In this document: piece after piece, positions 35,089-46,811 of the stretch
How positions within the stretch are numbered: the first letter of the stretch is position 1
How the letters are laid out: each line of letters begins with the position of its first letter
Origin: Effrenium voratum
Lineage: Eukaryota; Sar; Dinophyceae; Suessiales; Symbiodiniaceae
Length of the DNA stretch: 64,000 bases
Reading direction: 5' to 3'
Assembly (NCBI GenBank): GCA_963377175.1
Contig: CAUJNA010002757.1
Coordinates: 621,005 to 685,004, forward strand
Translations under genes and position numbers: made by a program
The notes under the pieces: generated by a model
What the model was told of the DNA's origin: nothing
Seen by the model: only the letters and a program-made list of their open reading frames with translations
Database searches by the model: none

Positions 35089-35200
35089 TCTTCCAGGTCC
35101 TGCAGAACACTAATTGGCTTTGTTTTGAGGATACTCTCCGGTCTACTTTCCAGACCTGACGCTTCGGGGTCCTGTGGCTTTGATCTCGGACAGGAGGGTA
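35089..35200 (-). CDS. Tentative exon upstream of family A copy 4
   Basis: The minus-strand frame after CACAG|G reads DPEASGLESRPESILKTKPI then SVLQDLED and hits a stop inside the element. Removal of 147 nt between equivalent points of the flanking repeat joins it in frame to VEDFDYFADL at 34820-34977. A GA donor (CTGCAG|GACC) and CAG|GA acceptor are available. Confidence 0.3.
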
Positions 35201-35639
35201 CCAAACCTTTGGCTTTCCACGTTCCCGGAAGGATACGTAATATGAGGAGCGATGGAAACATCGAGTCTCTCACTCCAAAGCTGCTTCAGAGATCTCAAAG
35301 ATTGATCTCAAAGGACCCAGCGCCAAGGGGTCCCAAGTGTTCCATAGGGTGTAGCGTCACGTAGGTGGTGTCTCATAGGTTCAGTGTGTTCCAGCTGGAT
35401 GGCGGAAGTTTTCAAAAACGAGTTGGCTAGTGGGAAAAGAAGCTGTTCGACCATACTGACATGAATTTGCAGGGTGCTTCTTGAGTGCTCTTGGGTGGGG
35501 TGTTGGATTTGTTTTGCCGGATTCTCAACGCCACCGCATTGCTTGGCAACACTGGCTTGAATGCTGAATGCGCGACATTTTCTTTGGACAAGCGCTGGCC
35601 CCTTACGCAGAGTCACTTACAAAGAGTGACTTCTACAAG

Positions 35640-35830
35640 GGTCTGTCTCTTTCTTTGGAGACCCCCGCAAAGAAAATGGGGATTCCTGGTTACCTTTAAA
35701 ACCACCCCAAAAGTGGTCGTCTCTTTTTTGGAAAGGCTGGGCTTCCTGGTTGACCAATTTAAAATGTCTTTTTGTTTGGAGACCTCCCGGGAATTCCTGG
35801 TGGTTTTTACCTTTAAAGCCCCACAAGTGC
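35640..35830 (+). repeat. Direct repeat pair of about 55 bp
   Basis: TTTGGAGACC, ATTCCTGG and TTACCTTTAAA occur in the same order at about 35652-35708 and 35776-35820. The middle contains another similar CTTCCTGG block. It is likely an intronic repeat. Confidence 0.6.
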
Positions 35831-35848
35831 CCTCAGAAAACGACTTCA

Positions 35849-36008
35849 ACTCCCAGGCTGAGTCGACTCTGGGCACGGCACCGGGTGCCCACTCGCCTCG
35901 GCCTCGAGCTCCGAGGCAGCGTCGGAGTCGGCAACGAAGTCGGGGGTGGCAGCACGCCTCAGGTCCGCCGGCGCTGAGATTTCCTTCGGATGCGGCTTCC
36001 ACGCATGG
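35849..36008 (-). CDS. Tentative acidic exon, unknown protein
   Basis: The minus-strand frame reads EISAPADLRRAATPDFVADS then DAASELEAEASGHPVPCPES. Third codon positions are strongly G/C, which favours coding. CGAAG|G is a possible acceptor and CTCGAG|GC or later sites possible donors. It may belong with 34820-35200 and the Glu/Lys-rich frames near 36690-36780 to one acidic, low-complexity protein. Confidence 0.35.
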
Positions 36009-36247
36009 ATCTGCCTACCTTTTTTGGGGGTACACCTGTCGTTTTTTTTTTTAGAGAAGCCAAACAGAAAACCACCTGGTTACGATTTTTCTATGGGGGA
36101 GTTCGTCCTTCAAACAAACACATCCAGTGTCCTTTGGCGATCAGTCCCTTTGATTCGAAGCCGACGGGCCAGCCATTCGGGTCCCCAGAATTCCGTTTCA
36201 CCTTGGTGGATATTGCTCTGACGGAGGGAAGTCCATCATTTTTGATC

Positions 36248-36352
36248 AGGCACTTGCTCAAAGGACCTGGAAATCAAAGGTCAACTTAAAAAGTCTAAAA
36301 GTGAGCAAAGGCAACAGACCTTAAAAAGCAAACAGGGCGATTTTGGACTGAG
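36248..36352 (+). repeat. Dispersed repeat family F, diverged copy 3
   Basis: CACTTGCTCAAAGGACCTGG and GATTTTGGACTGAG correspond to the ends of copies 1 and 2, with a rearranged middle. Confidence 0.6.
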
Positions 36353-37451
36353 CAACAGCAAGCTGTGGTACTGTACTTTGCGTGCATTTCAAAGCCGAAC
36401 ACTGCGCGCAACCAACCGTCTGTTCAATCCGCTTGGCTTTGACACAGTCACTGGCTTGTGGCTTGAGCAACAAGTTCAATGCTATGATTGTATAGCCCTT
36501 GACCAAGCAATGAAGAAACCTGCCAACCAAACAAAACGACTATTGCAACTCACCTGGTGGGTTCCGATGTCTTTTGAAGGAATTTCACACCTGAAACGGC
36601 TCGATCAACATCCAAAAGAACATTTGAGCGCATTGCGGAAAGCTCCGTGATCGCCTTGGGCGATGACGGTAAGCAAGACAGTATGATGCACCGAGCCGCT
36701 CGACCTCTGTCTTGGGCTTCTTCTTTTTCTTCTTCCTGAATCCGCTCGAACTCGGCAAGCCACTCTTAAATCCAAGACTGAGTCAGAGCCGAGGGGAGCC
36801 ATTCCTTGCCCCTCGTTCTTATTGGCCGCCTAGTGGCCCCAGACTGGTCACCAAGCTGCATATTCAACAAATTAACAAACCAATCTGCTCGGTGACCAGT
36901 CGAAGCATTGGAGCCAAGGCGCTTCTTCTTCTTTTTCTTCTTTTTCTTGGGCTTCCAGCCGCCTGAGAATCCCCTGCATCGCTTGTGAGGGAAAGTCTTG
37001 ACGGCCGCAAGAAAAAAAGCTTGTGAGTGTGGGGGCAGATCACAACTTCCGAGTTTCTCAGATCGATTCTCGCTGTCCCGCACAAAATGGCAATGTGGAC
37101 CCTTAAACGAGTCAGAAATCCATGCTGTGTCTTGCTTTCGAAATCGGACCCCCCCAACATGGTGGTTTTCCTGATGGTGTCCCTTTAAATCCAGCCAAAA
37201 GGGGGTTCCCACCCATTCTGAGAAACACCGAATGGACCCTGAAGCAAGGAGCTAAATCTGCCCGAACTCCGGATGACATCATGCACCGGTTGGAATGGAT
37301 CAAAGCTACGAATACTGGGGCCGGAGAAAAACACACAGAAACCTGGGCTGCCCTCAGATCCCGCGCTAAAAGTTTAACTTGTGGGTTAAATGGAAACTAC
37401 CAGTAGACACTAAAAGGCTAAACAGCTAAGGAACCGGATGGCTGGGAGCCA
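36353..37451. other. Mostly non-coding, possible Lys/Glu-rich exon pieces on minus strand
   Basis: At about 36690-36775 and 36920-36985 minus-strand frames give Lys-rich or Glu-rich runs (for example FERIQEEEKEEAQDRG). They arise from CTT/TTC-rich DNA and could be low-complexity exons or chance. Confidence 0.3.
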
Positions 37452-37590
37452 CCAAAAAACCAGGTGCAGGAGTTCGTTCATGCACAGTAGAACAGCTTCT
37501 TGCAGGTCAATTGGACGCAAGTTGGCTGCTCGCATCGCCGTTTCCCGCAGCTCACCACGCCCCGTGCGCTTATGCAATGCGCTGAACAAA
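37452..37590 (-). CDS. Tentative exon, helical
   Basis: The minus-strand frame reads LFSALHKRTGRGELRETAMR then AANLRPIDLQEAVLLCMNEL, open throughout and helix-like. Family not recognised. CACCTG|GT could be the donor. Confidence 0.3.
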
Positions 37591-40500
37591 CGAACTGTGG
37601 TTGCTGAACAATCGTTTCACCCACGCTCACAAGAACATGGGTCCTTGTTTTAGACATCCCAATGCGTTGAGTACATGTAGATCTTGAGCCTCCACATGTT
37701 GTTGTTTCCTTTCCCTTTTTGTGTTTGACTTACATGATTCTTCTCACCCATCCAGGGTTCCTATTCGTCTGTGGGAATCCCTCCCCAAACAAAACACCGA
37801 CCAGCCCTGCCCCAACAAAAATCGAAACGGAGTTTCCCTCTGCCGCGGCACTAGGCAAATAGCGCTCCAGTTCGGACACCAGGGACCTCAGAATTTTCGG
37901 TGAGCCAGAAGGTTGGCTGCGTTTTGGAATCTCCAAGGGGCGAGAAGGGTAGGTCAGGCAAGTGCCTAGTGAGCCTGGGTATGACCCACTTAAACAACTT
38001 GTAACCACGGCTTTTGTGCTTATAAGCAGGCTTGCTAACCACTGACCTGACGTATCCGATCGCCCCTTTTAAGTAGGCCCCTTTGCGAAACCCCAAAGAA
38101 GACCGACCAGCGGTCTTCAGCGCGACCTGATGTACGATCTATGCAAACTTCGCCCAAACCAGCGGCCATGGGAAGACAGGTTGCCGAGTTTGCCGGTAGT
38201 TCATTTGCAAAGAGATGCACTGCCGCACTCTTCCAAGAAAAGGGTCTGGCGGCATCCCCATCTGCCCGGAGCTCCGAACCACTTGTCGCCTATCTGGGCA
38301 GAGACCCCAGAGCTTCTCCAGCTGCTGGCGAAAAGAGAAAAGAGGCACCGTGCGCGATTTGAAAGAAAGCTAATCACACCAACTTCGAAGCATAATAGCT
38401 TCTTGGTAGCTCAAGGTGCCGGGTGATTTGCAAGTTCGGGTTCATCGTCAATTAGATTTCGGCTTGCCATCGAGATCTTGGCTACCCTTCAAGACAAAAC
38501 CCGAGCTAAAGAATGCCATGTATCCCATTCAGCGTACGCCTGTTGTACTCCACACCGCGAAAGCATAGACACTCCTAGGGATGCCTATGGGCAATGCAGC
38601 CTGGAGTCTATTGGGGTACTCTCGAAGGGGTCAGACCAAAACATGCCTGCATATTGCCAAGAAAGGGAAATATGCGGGGCTCCCTCCATACTTTATTTCC
38701 CTCGTGCCCACATTCCGGGAAAGTTTGTATTCCAGAAGGAAGCAAACCCCCTTGGCCATTGTGGCTCGGTATGCGTGCTGTTTATGCCTTCTGAACCCGC
38801 CCAAAGAGGGTGAAGCAACAAGGAACATCAAAAAGACCCCCTCCAACCTTCCGGACAGCCGACAGAGCCCCCAAAGCATCCATTGTATCCGAGGCACTTC
38901 CGGCCACGATCTGCCAAGTCCTGCGCATCCGTACCGGTTGATGTCAGACGTCACAGTGGTCAACCCCTGCTCGTCGAAAACCTCCCCTTGGACTGTCCAA
39001 TTGAAGGGTTGTCAGTTCCTTCATGGCGACTCAAAATCTTGGTTGCTGTGCACCCCTCTGCAAAAAGTCTTTAACATTGTGTGGGCTCAATGAAAGCAGG
39101 CCGCCTCAGTTGTTTTTTTCCCCATCACCTTTTGCAGGTCCAGCGGACCAACGGAAAAATCAAATACGACCGCGGAGTGAACAAACTCTGAAACATCCCA
39201 TCCTGCAGCGAATTTTGCAAAATGACAACATCGCGGGCGCACACAGCGCCCAGCTTGGCCTCTGTTGCGGGTCAGCAACCAGCTTGTGATAAGACATCAA
39301 AAAGGGCTGCGTCCAAAGAATCGACAGAATCGACAGAATCGGCAAGACCGACTTATGGTTGTCTTTCCTGGATTGAGGGATGACACAGCAGGGGTCCTAG
39401 ACTTCTTGAGACCTGGGTCCTGCAGCCTTCAACGCGACTAGAGCCAGGTAGTAGACCCTACATTAATGTGCCTTTTTGGGCTGTCACTTGCTGAAGTCAA
39501 GTTTCTTGCGCTGGAGGACGATTCTCTCTTAAAAGGGGATGCTCTAAACTTGGTTGACGTTGGAAGGGGAGCAAACAATTAAATTTTAGCAGCTAAGTGG
39601 GGATTTCCCACTAAACCACAATAAGCAAAAATGTAAAATGTTTCCCAACAACAACCATGTAAAGAGGGTTCCTTGTGGTACCGCTTGTGGTCAAGCACCA
39701 AGCAGCCGGCCTGCTCCATACGTTTCATGAAGCTCTTCAGGCGGCTCACGCGCTCCTCCTCGGCCGGTGTCAAAGTGATAGGTATTTAGGACCCAAATGG
39801 TGTTCCTTCTGATTTCCCCGCGGGGACCCCAAAAGAGGCCGAAGCCCTTTCAAGGCTCTTGCCAAATGCGTGGAACGGAAATCCCCTTTGAGTGGTACCA
39901 GTACTCCCCCAATTCAGGAAGAGTTCAAAAAAATCGGATTGGCCCATACCCGAATTCCACTTGAGCAGCAAAACCCAGACTTTTTGGTTCCCACAGACTC
40001 TTGCAATTAGATTTTGTCGGAAGGCCTTGGAAGGCTAGCAACGGGGGAAACCAAAGCACACCGCACCCAAACAACATGTTGATTGGATGCAGGACTTGCT
40101 TGAACCTGCCGTAAAATCCGATCCATCTACACGCACCCTCATTGGAGCTTTTTCAACCCAGATCAACACCCCAAGCCTCCAAAACCATCCTGGCAACATG
40201 CAAGAGGACCCTTGCCGCCCGTATAACAGGATTGGTTGGGGCACACCTCCTCATAGCCTCTAAACTGGGCTGTTCCCAGATCCCTTGCAAAAAGTTTAAC
40301 TTGAAGTGGTTTGTGGAAACTACCACCACGCCCCCAGAAACCTGACAAACCCAAGGAAATGGCTGGGAACCACCAAGCAAATGAGGGATTGAAGGAACAT
40401 GAGCCATGTCCGGATTGTTTCTGTGCACACAAAAATGGGCAGGGTGTCTGGTGGGCTTTGAAAGGCAGCGTGTCGAGATAGCAGCCGAAACAAAGGGAAT

Positions 40501-41140
40501 TCTGATCTATGTTGCTTTCTCATTTTCAAGTGGGAAGGGAAACAGAGCCGGGGGGGGGGAGGGGCGGTTTTGTGGGATTTGCTTAATAGAACAAAACACG
40601 GGATTTCTATAGGGAGGGAGGGGCATTTTTGATATAGCCCGCTGGAACACCAAGATTTTCCGGGGATTTGTTTATGTACAGGGGAATCACCACCTAAGAA
40701 ACAACTGCGGAAAATCCGCGGGGAAATCCGCGGCATGCTTGCACCCCGTAACCACAAAAATGTGCTGACCCTACATGGGCAAAAAGAGTGGGAGTCGGTA
40801 ACAAAAATCCGCCGACGGAGGTTGGACAAGCAAGCACGTCATGTTCGGATGGGGCGGTCTCATGTGAATTCATATATACAAGCGTTCGGCTTTCTTGCCC
40901 ACAACGGAAGATCATGAAGACACGTGGTTAAAAAAACATGCGTGCGCAACACTTCAGAAGGCACGTCTGCTCAACACAGCTCGACATGAGCACGCATTTC
41001 CAAAGATGAAAATCCGCGGAAAATCCGCTCTGCAGGAACTTGGCCAGAAGAGTTGCCCTTTGCCATTTCGTACAATTGTCCTTCCGCCAACAGCTTACGC
41101 CCACTGTATGCGCGTGGACTTTTTGCTTACGCGCAGACCT
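37591..41140. other. Mostly non-coding, with partial family D relatives
   Basis: 39041-39075 and 40281-40345 carry family D-like blocks (TGCAAAAAGT with TTAAC). Minus-strand frames at 38139-38360 (including PLFSFRQQLEKLWGLCPDRR) and plus-strand 38581-39093 are open but motif-free. Overall I see no supportable gene. Confidence 0.4.
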
Positions 41141-41250
41141 CCCCCATTCTTTCCAGGAATCATTCTTTCTAGAAAACCTCCAGAAACCCAGGGGACAACG
41201 GCGATCGGCTTTCGAAAAGAACGATGGCTGAAAAGAATGGGGAAACAACC
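41141..41250 (-). mobile_element. Family C inverted-repeat element, copy 1
   Basis: Ends CCCCATTCTTTCCAGG and GGCTGAAAAGAATGGGG form terminal inverted repeats. The interior GGCGATCGGCTTTCGAAAAG is shared with 55984-56096 and 58192-58303, which lie in the opposite orientation. Confidence 0.8.
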
Positions 41251-41339
41251 CCTAGATTACGAAGCATGCACACGGAGGTTTTGGGCCCTGCTCAAATGAC
41301 GCCCAAAGTAACGGGCCCTTGAAACCCGGCAGCCAGCCA

Positions 41340-42017
41340 AAACTAACCAAGCGAACCAAACCAACCAACCAACCAACCAAACAAACAAACAAGCAAGCAA
41401 AGCAAGCAAGCAAGCAAGCAACCAAGCAGGCAAGCAAGCAAGCAAGCAACCAACCAACCAACCAACCAACCAACGAAAACCAACCAACAAAACCCAAACA
41501 ATACACCAACGAAAACTAAACAACAAGATCCAAACAATAAACGGTAAACAACAAAATTAACCAGCCAGCCAGCCAGCCAAACCAGCCAAAACCAAGCAAC
41601 CAATCAAGTAAGCAACCAACCAAACAACCAACCAAACAAGCAAGCAAGCAACCAACCAGCCAACGAAAACCAACAAACGAAAACCAACCAACCAAATCCA
41701 AACAATACACATCAAACAACAAAATCAACCAGCCAGCCTGCCTGCCAGCCAGCCAAACCAGCAAAAACCAAGCAACCAATCAATCAAGCAAGCAAGCAAG
41801 CAACCAAGCAAGCAAGCAACCAACGAAAACCAACCATCAAAATCCAAACAATAAACATCAAACAACAAAATCAACCTGCCAGCCAGCCAACCAGCCAGCC
41901 AGCCAGCCAGCCACCCAGCCAGCCAAACCAAGTAACCAATCAAGCAAGCAAGCAACAACCAACCAACGAAAACCAGCCATCAAAATCCAAACAATAAACA
42001 TCAAACAACAAAATCAA

Positions 42018-42055
<38 letters not shown>

Positions 42056-42160
42056 GGCCAAACCAGCCAAACCAACGAAAACTAACCAACAAAACCCAAA
42101 CAATACACACCAAACAACAAAATCAACCAGCCAGCCAGCCAGCCAAACCGGCAAAAACTG

Positions 42161-42217
<57 letters not shown>

Positions 42218-42278
42218 CCAACCAATCAATCAATTAATCAATCAAAGCAATCAATCAATCAATCAATCAAATCAAATA

Positions 42279-42315
<37 letters not shown>

Positions 42316-42452
42316 GTCAATCAGTCAACCAACCAACCAACCAACCAACCAACCAACCAACCAACCAACCAACCAACCAACCAACCAACCAACCAACCAA
42401 CCAACCAACCATCCAACCATCCAACCAACCAACCAACCAACCATCCCGAGCG
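41340..42452. repeat. Tetranucleotide satellite with a higher-order unit
   Basis: AACC, AAGC, CCAG and AATC units with anchor CAAACAATAMACAT and CAAACAACAAAATCAACC. The anchor recurs at 41531, 41699, 41845, 41988 and 42097 (spacings 168, 146, 143 and 109). The 3' part is pure: (AATC)n about 42157-42315 and (AACC)n about 42318-42450. Minus-strand Trp/Leu/Val/Gly frames are artefacts of the 4-base period. Confidence 0.95.
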
Positions 42453-42967
42453 TGTCGATTCACCGAACCGGACGGCTCCTTGGGCAGCGCGGACGGCATC
42501 TTGGACTGAAAGGTCTCCCGCGCCTGCATGGCCTTGGCCCCAAAGCCATGGGGTCGATCCAAATTGGCGACGCCGCTCTAGAAAAACAATCAGAGCCATA
42601 TATGTGTGTATATATACACATATGTATATATGTATGTATACCTGCAACCTCCGGTTTGCAGAATTTCTGCCGCCTCGTGAAAAAGCAATTGTTTCTGCCG
42701 TTTGGATCCAAAAGAGTCGGTTCAATCAAAAAGGGCCGCTTCAGGGAAAAACAGCCGCCTCGGAAACCCACCTTGCCCGCCTGCCCGCCTGGAGCATCAG
42801 GCTGATAGCGCGCCAGGCGTGTTTCCCTTTTCTCGTGCGGATGGATTTCGGCCGGCACTTCAGCCGGGATGCTCAGCAAAGCCTTTTGGATTCAGACTGA
42901 AAGCTATTATGCACCTTTACTTGTTGAAACAAACAAGCTGTAGCAATTCCTTTCATAAGGCTTCAGG

Positions 42968-44750
42968 TCAGGTTTGGGCTTTCAATCCTGCTACAAACCT
43001 GCGGTGGACAGCCTTGCACTTGATTAAATAAAGCTCTAGAGTCCTTTGGGGAAGCCGTGTTGACACTCGCCTGCTAAGACGGCTGACTTTGCCGACCACA
43101 TCCTCATTCATCTCACAACCCCAAATCTGAGGATTGGGAATCCAGTGGACGAAAGGGTCAGACAGCCATTCAAGCAAATCATGCTTTGTGTGGGCGATCA
43201 TGTGGAGCTTGCTCTTCATGGCGAACCCAGTGAAATGCCACTTGTGGAGGCTCAGAAATGCGAGCGCACGGTAGGCCGTCAAAAACAAATGAATGTCCGA
43301 GTACAGCTTGGCGGCGCAGTGCCGCGGAAGCCACAAATTGTGGTCATACATCATGTTGGTGAAGTCAATGGCGTGAGTTGCCCCCCGAAGCATGATGTCC
43401 AAGGTCTCAGCGTGGCTGGGGTTCAGCAGGTCATTCTTCAGCCCCACAAGGAGCGTCTTCAGCCATGCCAAAAGTAGCATGGAGTCTGATCCCTTGCAGT
43501 TCACCCAACCAAAGCTGTTGTGATCTGGGGCATTGAAAAAGGTGGGTGTGAAGGAACGAAGTCCTGCACTTTTCCCCTGCGTCAAGCACCATAAAGAGAA
43601 GTGGGTGTGGGCGCGTTGCAGAAGCACTTCTCGCTTGTAACTTTCTCCATTGAGGTGAAAGTACCCAAACCTGCAAAGCAGTAACACAGTGCTGCCCACG
43701 AAATCTCTGAATATCCCTGTTTTTGTGTTGTGGAAAACGTCCCGGCGCATGACGCGCTCCGGGCGGTCCTCTTCAAACACCAAGCGAGTGATCAAGGGTT
43801 CCACCTCCCATGGACGGGCAAACCACCTTGTTTGCGCCCAGGATGGCTCGTGCTGAACATCCTCAAACGGCGCGTTCGGGCCCCCGGCTGCGCACTCATG
43901 ACACATCATCAGACCGGCGCCGATCTGACTCTTCCAGCATCGTGTGAGGTTCCCCTCCTTTTTGAACCAGTCTAAATCTCCTTTGCAACCAGTTAGCTGC
44001 ACCCACCATTGTGTGCCACCAACAGTGATGCCATTCACAGCCAGCTCCTGCAGCTCGTTGAAAATAACTGTCAAAATTGCTTCCAGCACTCCACCAGACT
44101 TGTACAGGACACTGGGAAGGGCACACAGGACATACTTTGTCAAGAAGCTGTTTTGCCTCAGGTTTGTCACCTGTTCTGCGCGTAAAGGGTCACAGGGATG
44201 TGGGGCAGGTGTGGAAACATAGCCTGTAGAAGTTCGAAACCGCTTCGCAAACGTTTCAGCAACACAGCACTGGTCACAGCCAGACGCTGGCACCCTCCGC
44301 TTTCGGCCCTGAGATGCTGTTTGCATGCCAAGGCAAGTCTCCAGCATAAGCACGCAGGTGTTGGATTTCTTCAATCCACGGCCTTCATCTCCGTGGAAGC
44401 ACATCGCTAGCGTTCTGGAATACCGGTCTTCATGCCCTGCTTCTTGGAACATTGTGTGTTCTGGATGCGCTACTTTGTACGCGCACCAAAAGCTTTCTAG
44501 GTTTTTCTTGCCCTGGGCCATGTTCAGGAATCCACCGGTCACCAACTCGGGGGTTCGCTCCAGAAGAAAAGTCACAAAGTCCTTCGGGCCCAGGTAAGGC
44601 AACTGTTGATAACTCTGCCCATCCCAAACGGTAAGCCAACTCATCGGCACTTTCCAGGAAAGACCCCAGCGCCGAACAAAACGGTGAGTGTCTCGTGCCG
44701 CATTGCGGTGACTGCAAAGGCTCTTGCCACCGACCTCCTCCCGCGCAGCC
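42968..44750 (-). CDS. C-terminal exon of dinoflagellate multicopy transposon-like protein
   Basis: The longest real exon, about 594 codons. It starts after a clean TTCTCACAG|GC acceptor at 44750 and ends at a TGA at 42968-42970. Landmarks in order: NAARDTHRFVRR, LPYLGPKDFVTFLLE, FHGDEGRGLKK (about residue 120), a Cys/His patch (CHECAAGG), a helical middle with FNAPDHNSFGWVNCKGSD, and the C-terminus NEDVVGKVSRLSRRVS. I recall this layout (HGDEGR...GRSRLSRRVS) from a large dinoflagellate protein family, probably mobile or derived from a mobile element. Biochemical role not established. No frame break, so this copy may be intact. A donor-like CGCAG|GTTTGT near the end leaves the last residues uncertain. 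Confidence 0.75.
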
Positions 44751-44866
44751 TGTGAGAAGCTGTGGACAGATGCCGCTGGGACCTTGGGCGGTGAGAACTG
44801 CGGGGAGCGGGGTCAGTGTAGAAGAATAACGGGTGGAATTTGACGGGCTTCTTTGTTAATGCAAAG

Positions 44867-45193
44867 TCAAAAAGAGTTCTGTGCGCGGACCCAGATCAAG
44901 GCTTCCCTTAGACGGACTTGCGCGACGGGGCCCCTGGCGCCATCTGAGAACACTTCTGCGAAGTTCTTGGTCAGGTCTCCAGGGGTACCAGCACGGGTGG
45001 AGTCGTCAGCACCTGGCAGGCAAGCCGTTTCCTGAAAGATTGCCAGCAACACTTGCAAAAAGTTGGCGTTAGTCGAACAGCACCGTGTGGCATTTTCCCC
45101 CAGCCGCGGCAGCGCTCTAGCGCCGGTTGAATTGAAAGCCCAGACTGGCACCGGTGCCCAAATCATGGTCAAAAGTGATGTTTTTTCCAGCAA
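44867..45193 (-). CDS. Probable internal exon of the same gene
   Basis: A 108-codon minus-strand frame including FLQVLLAIFQETACLPGADD and REALIWVRAQNSF. It lies between the basic exon and the C-terminal exon on the same strand. The borders are not resolved and parts may be intronic. No domain recognised. Confidence 0.35.
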   Translation of the reverse strand: MLEKTSLLTMIWAPVPVWAFNSTGARALPRLGENATRCCSTNANFLQVLLAIFQETACLPGADDSTRAGTPGDLTKNFAEVFSDGARGPVAQVRLREALIWVRAQNSF

Positions 45194-45301
45194 GGTACCA
45201 TCACGATCAGAAGAGTTGGCACCAGATGCTCAGACATACTGTTGCTCACACTGGTCCTCCCACAGTGTGGAAAACAGCAACTCTACCTAAGAATCGCCGA
45301 A

Positions 45302-45627
45302 TCAGCCCCTCTGGCTCCTCTTTTTGGGAGAAGGCTTCTCGACCTTTGCCTTGCACTTTGGAACTGCCTTGGCCTTGGCCTTGGCTTTTGGCTTCCTCCG
45401 GACAACTTTTGTTGGATCCGTCTTGGGAGCCGATGCGCTGCTCTTAGGCGTGAATGGCCTGCCACGTCTTGGGTTTTTGTTGCGCACAATGAGAATCCAA
45501 TGAGCAGCACGGTGCCCTGCCTTGCACGAGCTTCAAGGGCCAAAGATTCGGAAGACCTTGGCCGCACAATGGTCCTACGTTTGCCATGAAAGTGGCTGAG
45601 GTGAGGGCGCAGCGCAGGCGGCCTCAA
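45302..45627 (-). CDS. Basic Lys/Ala-rich exon of the same gene
   Basis: The minus-strand frame at 45302-45487 reads PRRGRPFTPK, VVRRKPKAKAKAKA and KPSPKKRSQRG. It is a highly basic low-complexity linker with an AT-hook-like RRGRP core, expected to bind DNA or act as a nuclear signal. The family carries a comparable KAKAKAK linker just before its C-terminal domain, as I recall. The overlapping frame 45283-45627 is a shadow or a neighbouring exon. Confidence 0.45.
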
Positions 45628-45636
45628 GCTTGACCC

Positions 45637-45915
45637 TCAGCTCCTGCTCCCGCCTTGGCGAGAAGGGAGGACAAGAGGATAACAAAGGTTAGACACGCAA
45701 AAGTTTGGCCACGAATTTGGAAGAGTGTTGATGAAAGTAACTTCCCCAAAGCTGTTGTGCAGAGTGGCTAGCAATTGTTTGCGGGCAGGGCACTCCGCAG
45801 TGTAGCCAGATACAACACCTGCAGAGTAAGCTTCAGAGATCTCCGCCTGATGGGCCTCCAACTTCTCCACAAAGTTGTCCAAGGCCTTTCCGAGCCTGGC
45901 CGGAAGCAACATCAA
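45637..45915 (-). CDS. Helical exon of the same gene
   Basis: RLGKALDNFVEKLEAHQAEI and EAYSAGVVSGYTAECPARKQ suggest an amphipathic helical segment. The last part (after about residue 65) is likely intronic. Position between the RRKLG exon and the basic exon supports membership. Confidence 0.4.
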   Translation of the reverse strand: MMLLPARLGKALDNFVEKLEAHQAEISEAYSAGVVSGYTAECPARKQLLATLHNSFGEVTFINTLPNSWPNFCVSNLCYPLVLPSRQGGSRS

Positions 45916-46019
45916 TGTTTTTGGGCTTCACTCTCTAAAGCAGTAGAGGGGCCTTCGCTGAATGTCAATGAGAGACTCAGCTTCGTTGAACTTCTGCGCC
46001 ATGGCCGCCAACTTCGTGA

Positions 46020-46400
46020 TTCTTTTGGCCAGGCAACTCCTTAAAACTGTCGGCCCCCAGGACCAATCAAAGGTTGATGCGTGAAACTGCCAATCATCAT
46101 TCGCCCTTATGGCCGCTGATAACCGTTTTGCGTTTTCAGCGCTGCACAGGCACAAGTACTTGTTGCAACTTGCGCTGGGGAGGGCTTCCGGGTCGAGCTC
46201 AGGGATACCCAGCTTGCGGCGCTTGCTTGCCTCCTCCCCTTCGGCTTCCTGCTCCTTGATCTCCGTCAGGTCAACCACCCCACCTGAACCAGTGAGATAA
46301 GAGGTTGACCAAATTTGTTGAACTGCAGGCCAATAGCGCAAGTTCAAGCCAATCTCTTTCAGTAGTGTTGAATGCTTCAGGTTTGTGAATTGCCAAGGTC
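46020..46400 (-). CDS. Internal exon of the same gene with basic cluster
   Basis: The minus-strand frame reads LKHSTLLKEIGLNLRYWPAV, then an acidic stretch with the basic cluster EEASKRRKLGIPELD (NLS-like), and DDWQFHASTFDWSW. The 213-codon frame extends beyond both likely borders. Confidence 0.45.
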
Positions 46401-46632
46401 GCCTGCTTCGCCGACACCATCTCCGATAAGTGAGGGCGTGTCCAAGGAAAGGCCTCCTAGGCCGGATTCGCGAGCTCGGGCCTTCTTCGTGACAGAAGTA
46501 CGGGATCTTTGCCTGCAGCATTGCGGGAGGGTTTCTCAAAAAAACGGGTGTGTGCAAAAGCCCTTTCAAGCATCAAATCCTTTCAAGGCCAACGTTGTCA
46601 CACGGAGTGTCCGAGGAACTTCATGGTAGCCT

Positions 46633-46790
46633 TCACAGCCCGCTCGACATAGAATAGGATTGTTTTCTCGTAGGGATCTCGCCTGACAGCATTTGGACTG
46701 CCCAATCAACACAAACCACCTTCACAGGCCTCAGCAGCTTGTTGGGCTGAGTCTGGCAATGATCTTTAACTGCCTTGATGCGTTGCCTCA
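46633..46790 (-). CDS. Internal exon following the EMRECEVTVEGEF exon
   Basis: QRIKAVKDHCQTQPNKLLRP continues the helical module. It is joined to the upstream exon either by a very short GT-AG intron of about 43 nt (donor GATGG|GTTTTG, acceptor CTGAG|GC), which keeps the frame, or by a frameshift. The remainder (VKVVCVDWAVQMLSGE) may be partly intronic. Confidence 0.45.
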
Positions 46791-46811
46791 GTGAGTAGGC
46801 ACAATGGACGC

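Noticed and set aside
41340..42452. CRISPR-like spaced repeats
   Set aside because: Units are low-complexity tetranucleotides without unique spacers, and the context is eukaryotic.
41252..42725. Hydrophobic Trp/Leu/Gly/Val proteins on the minus strand
   Set aside because: Artefact of tetranucleotide repeats, which give a four-residue period.
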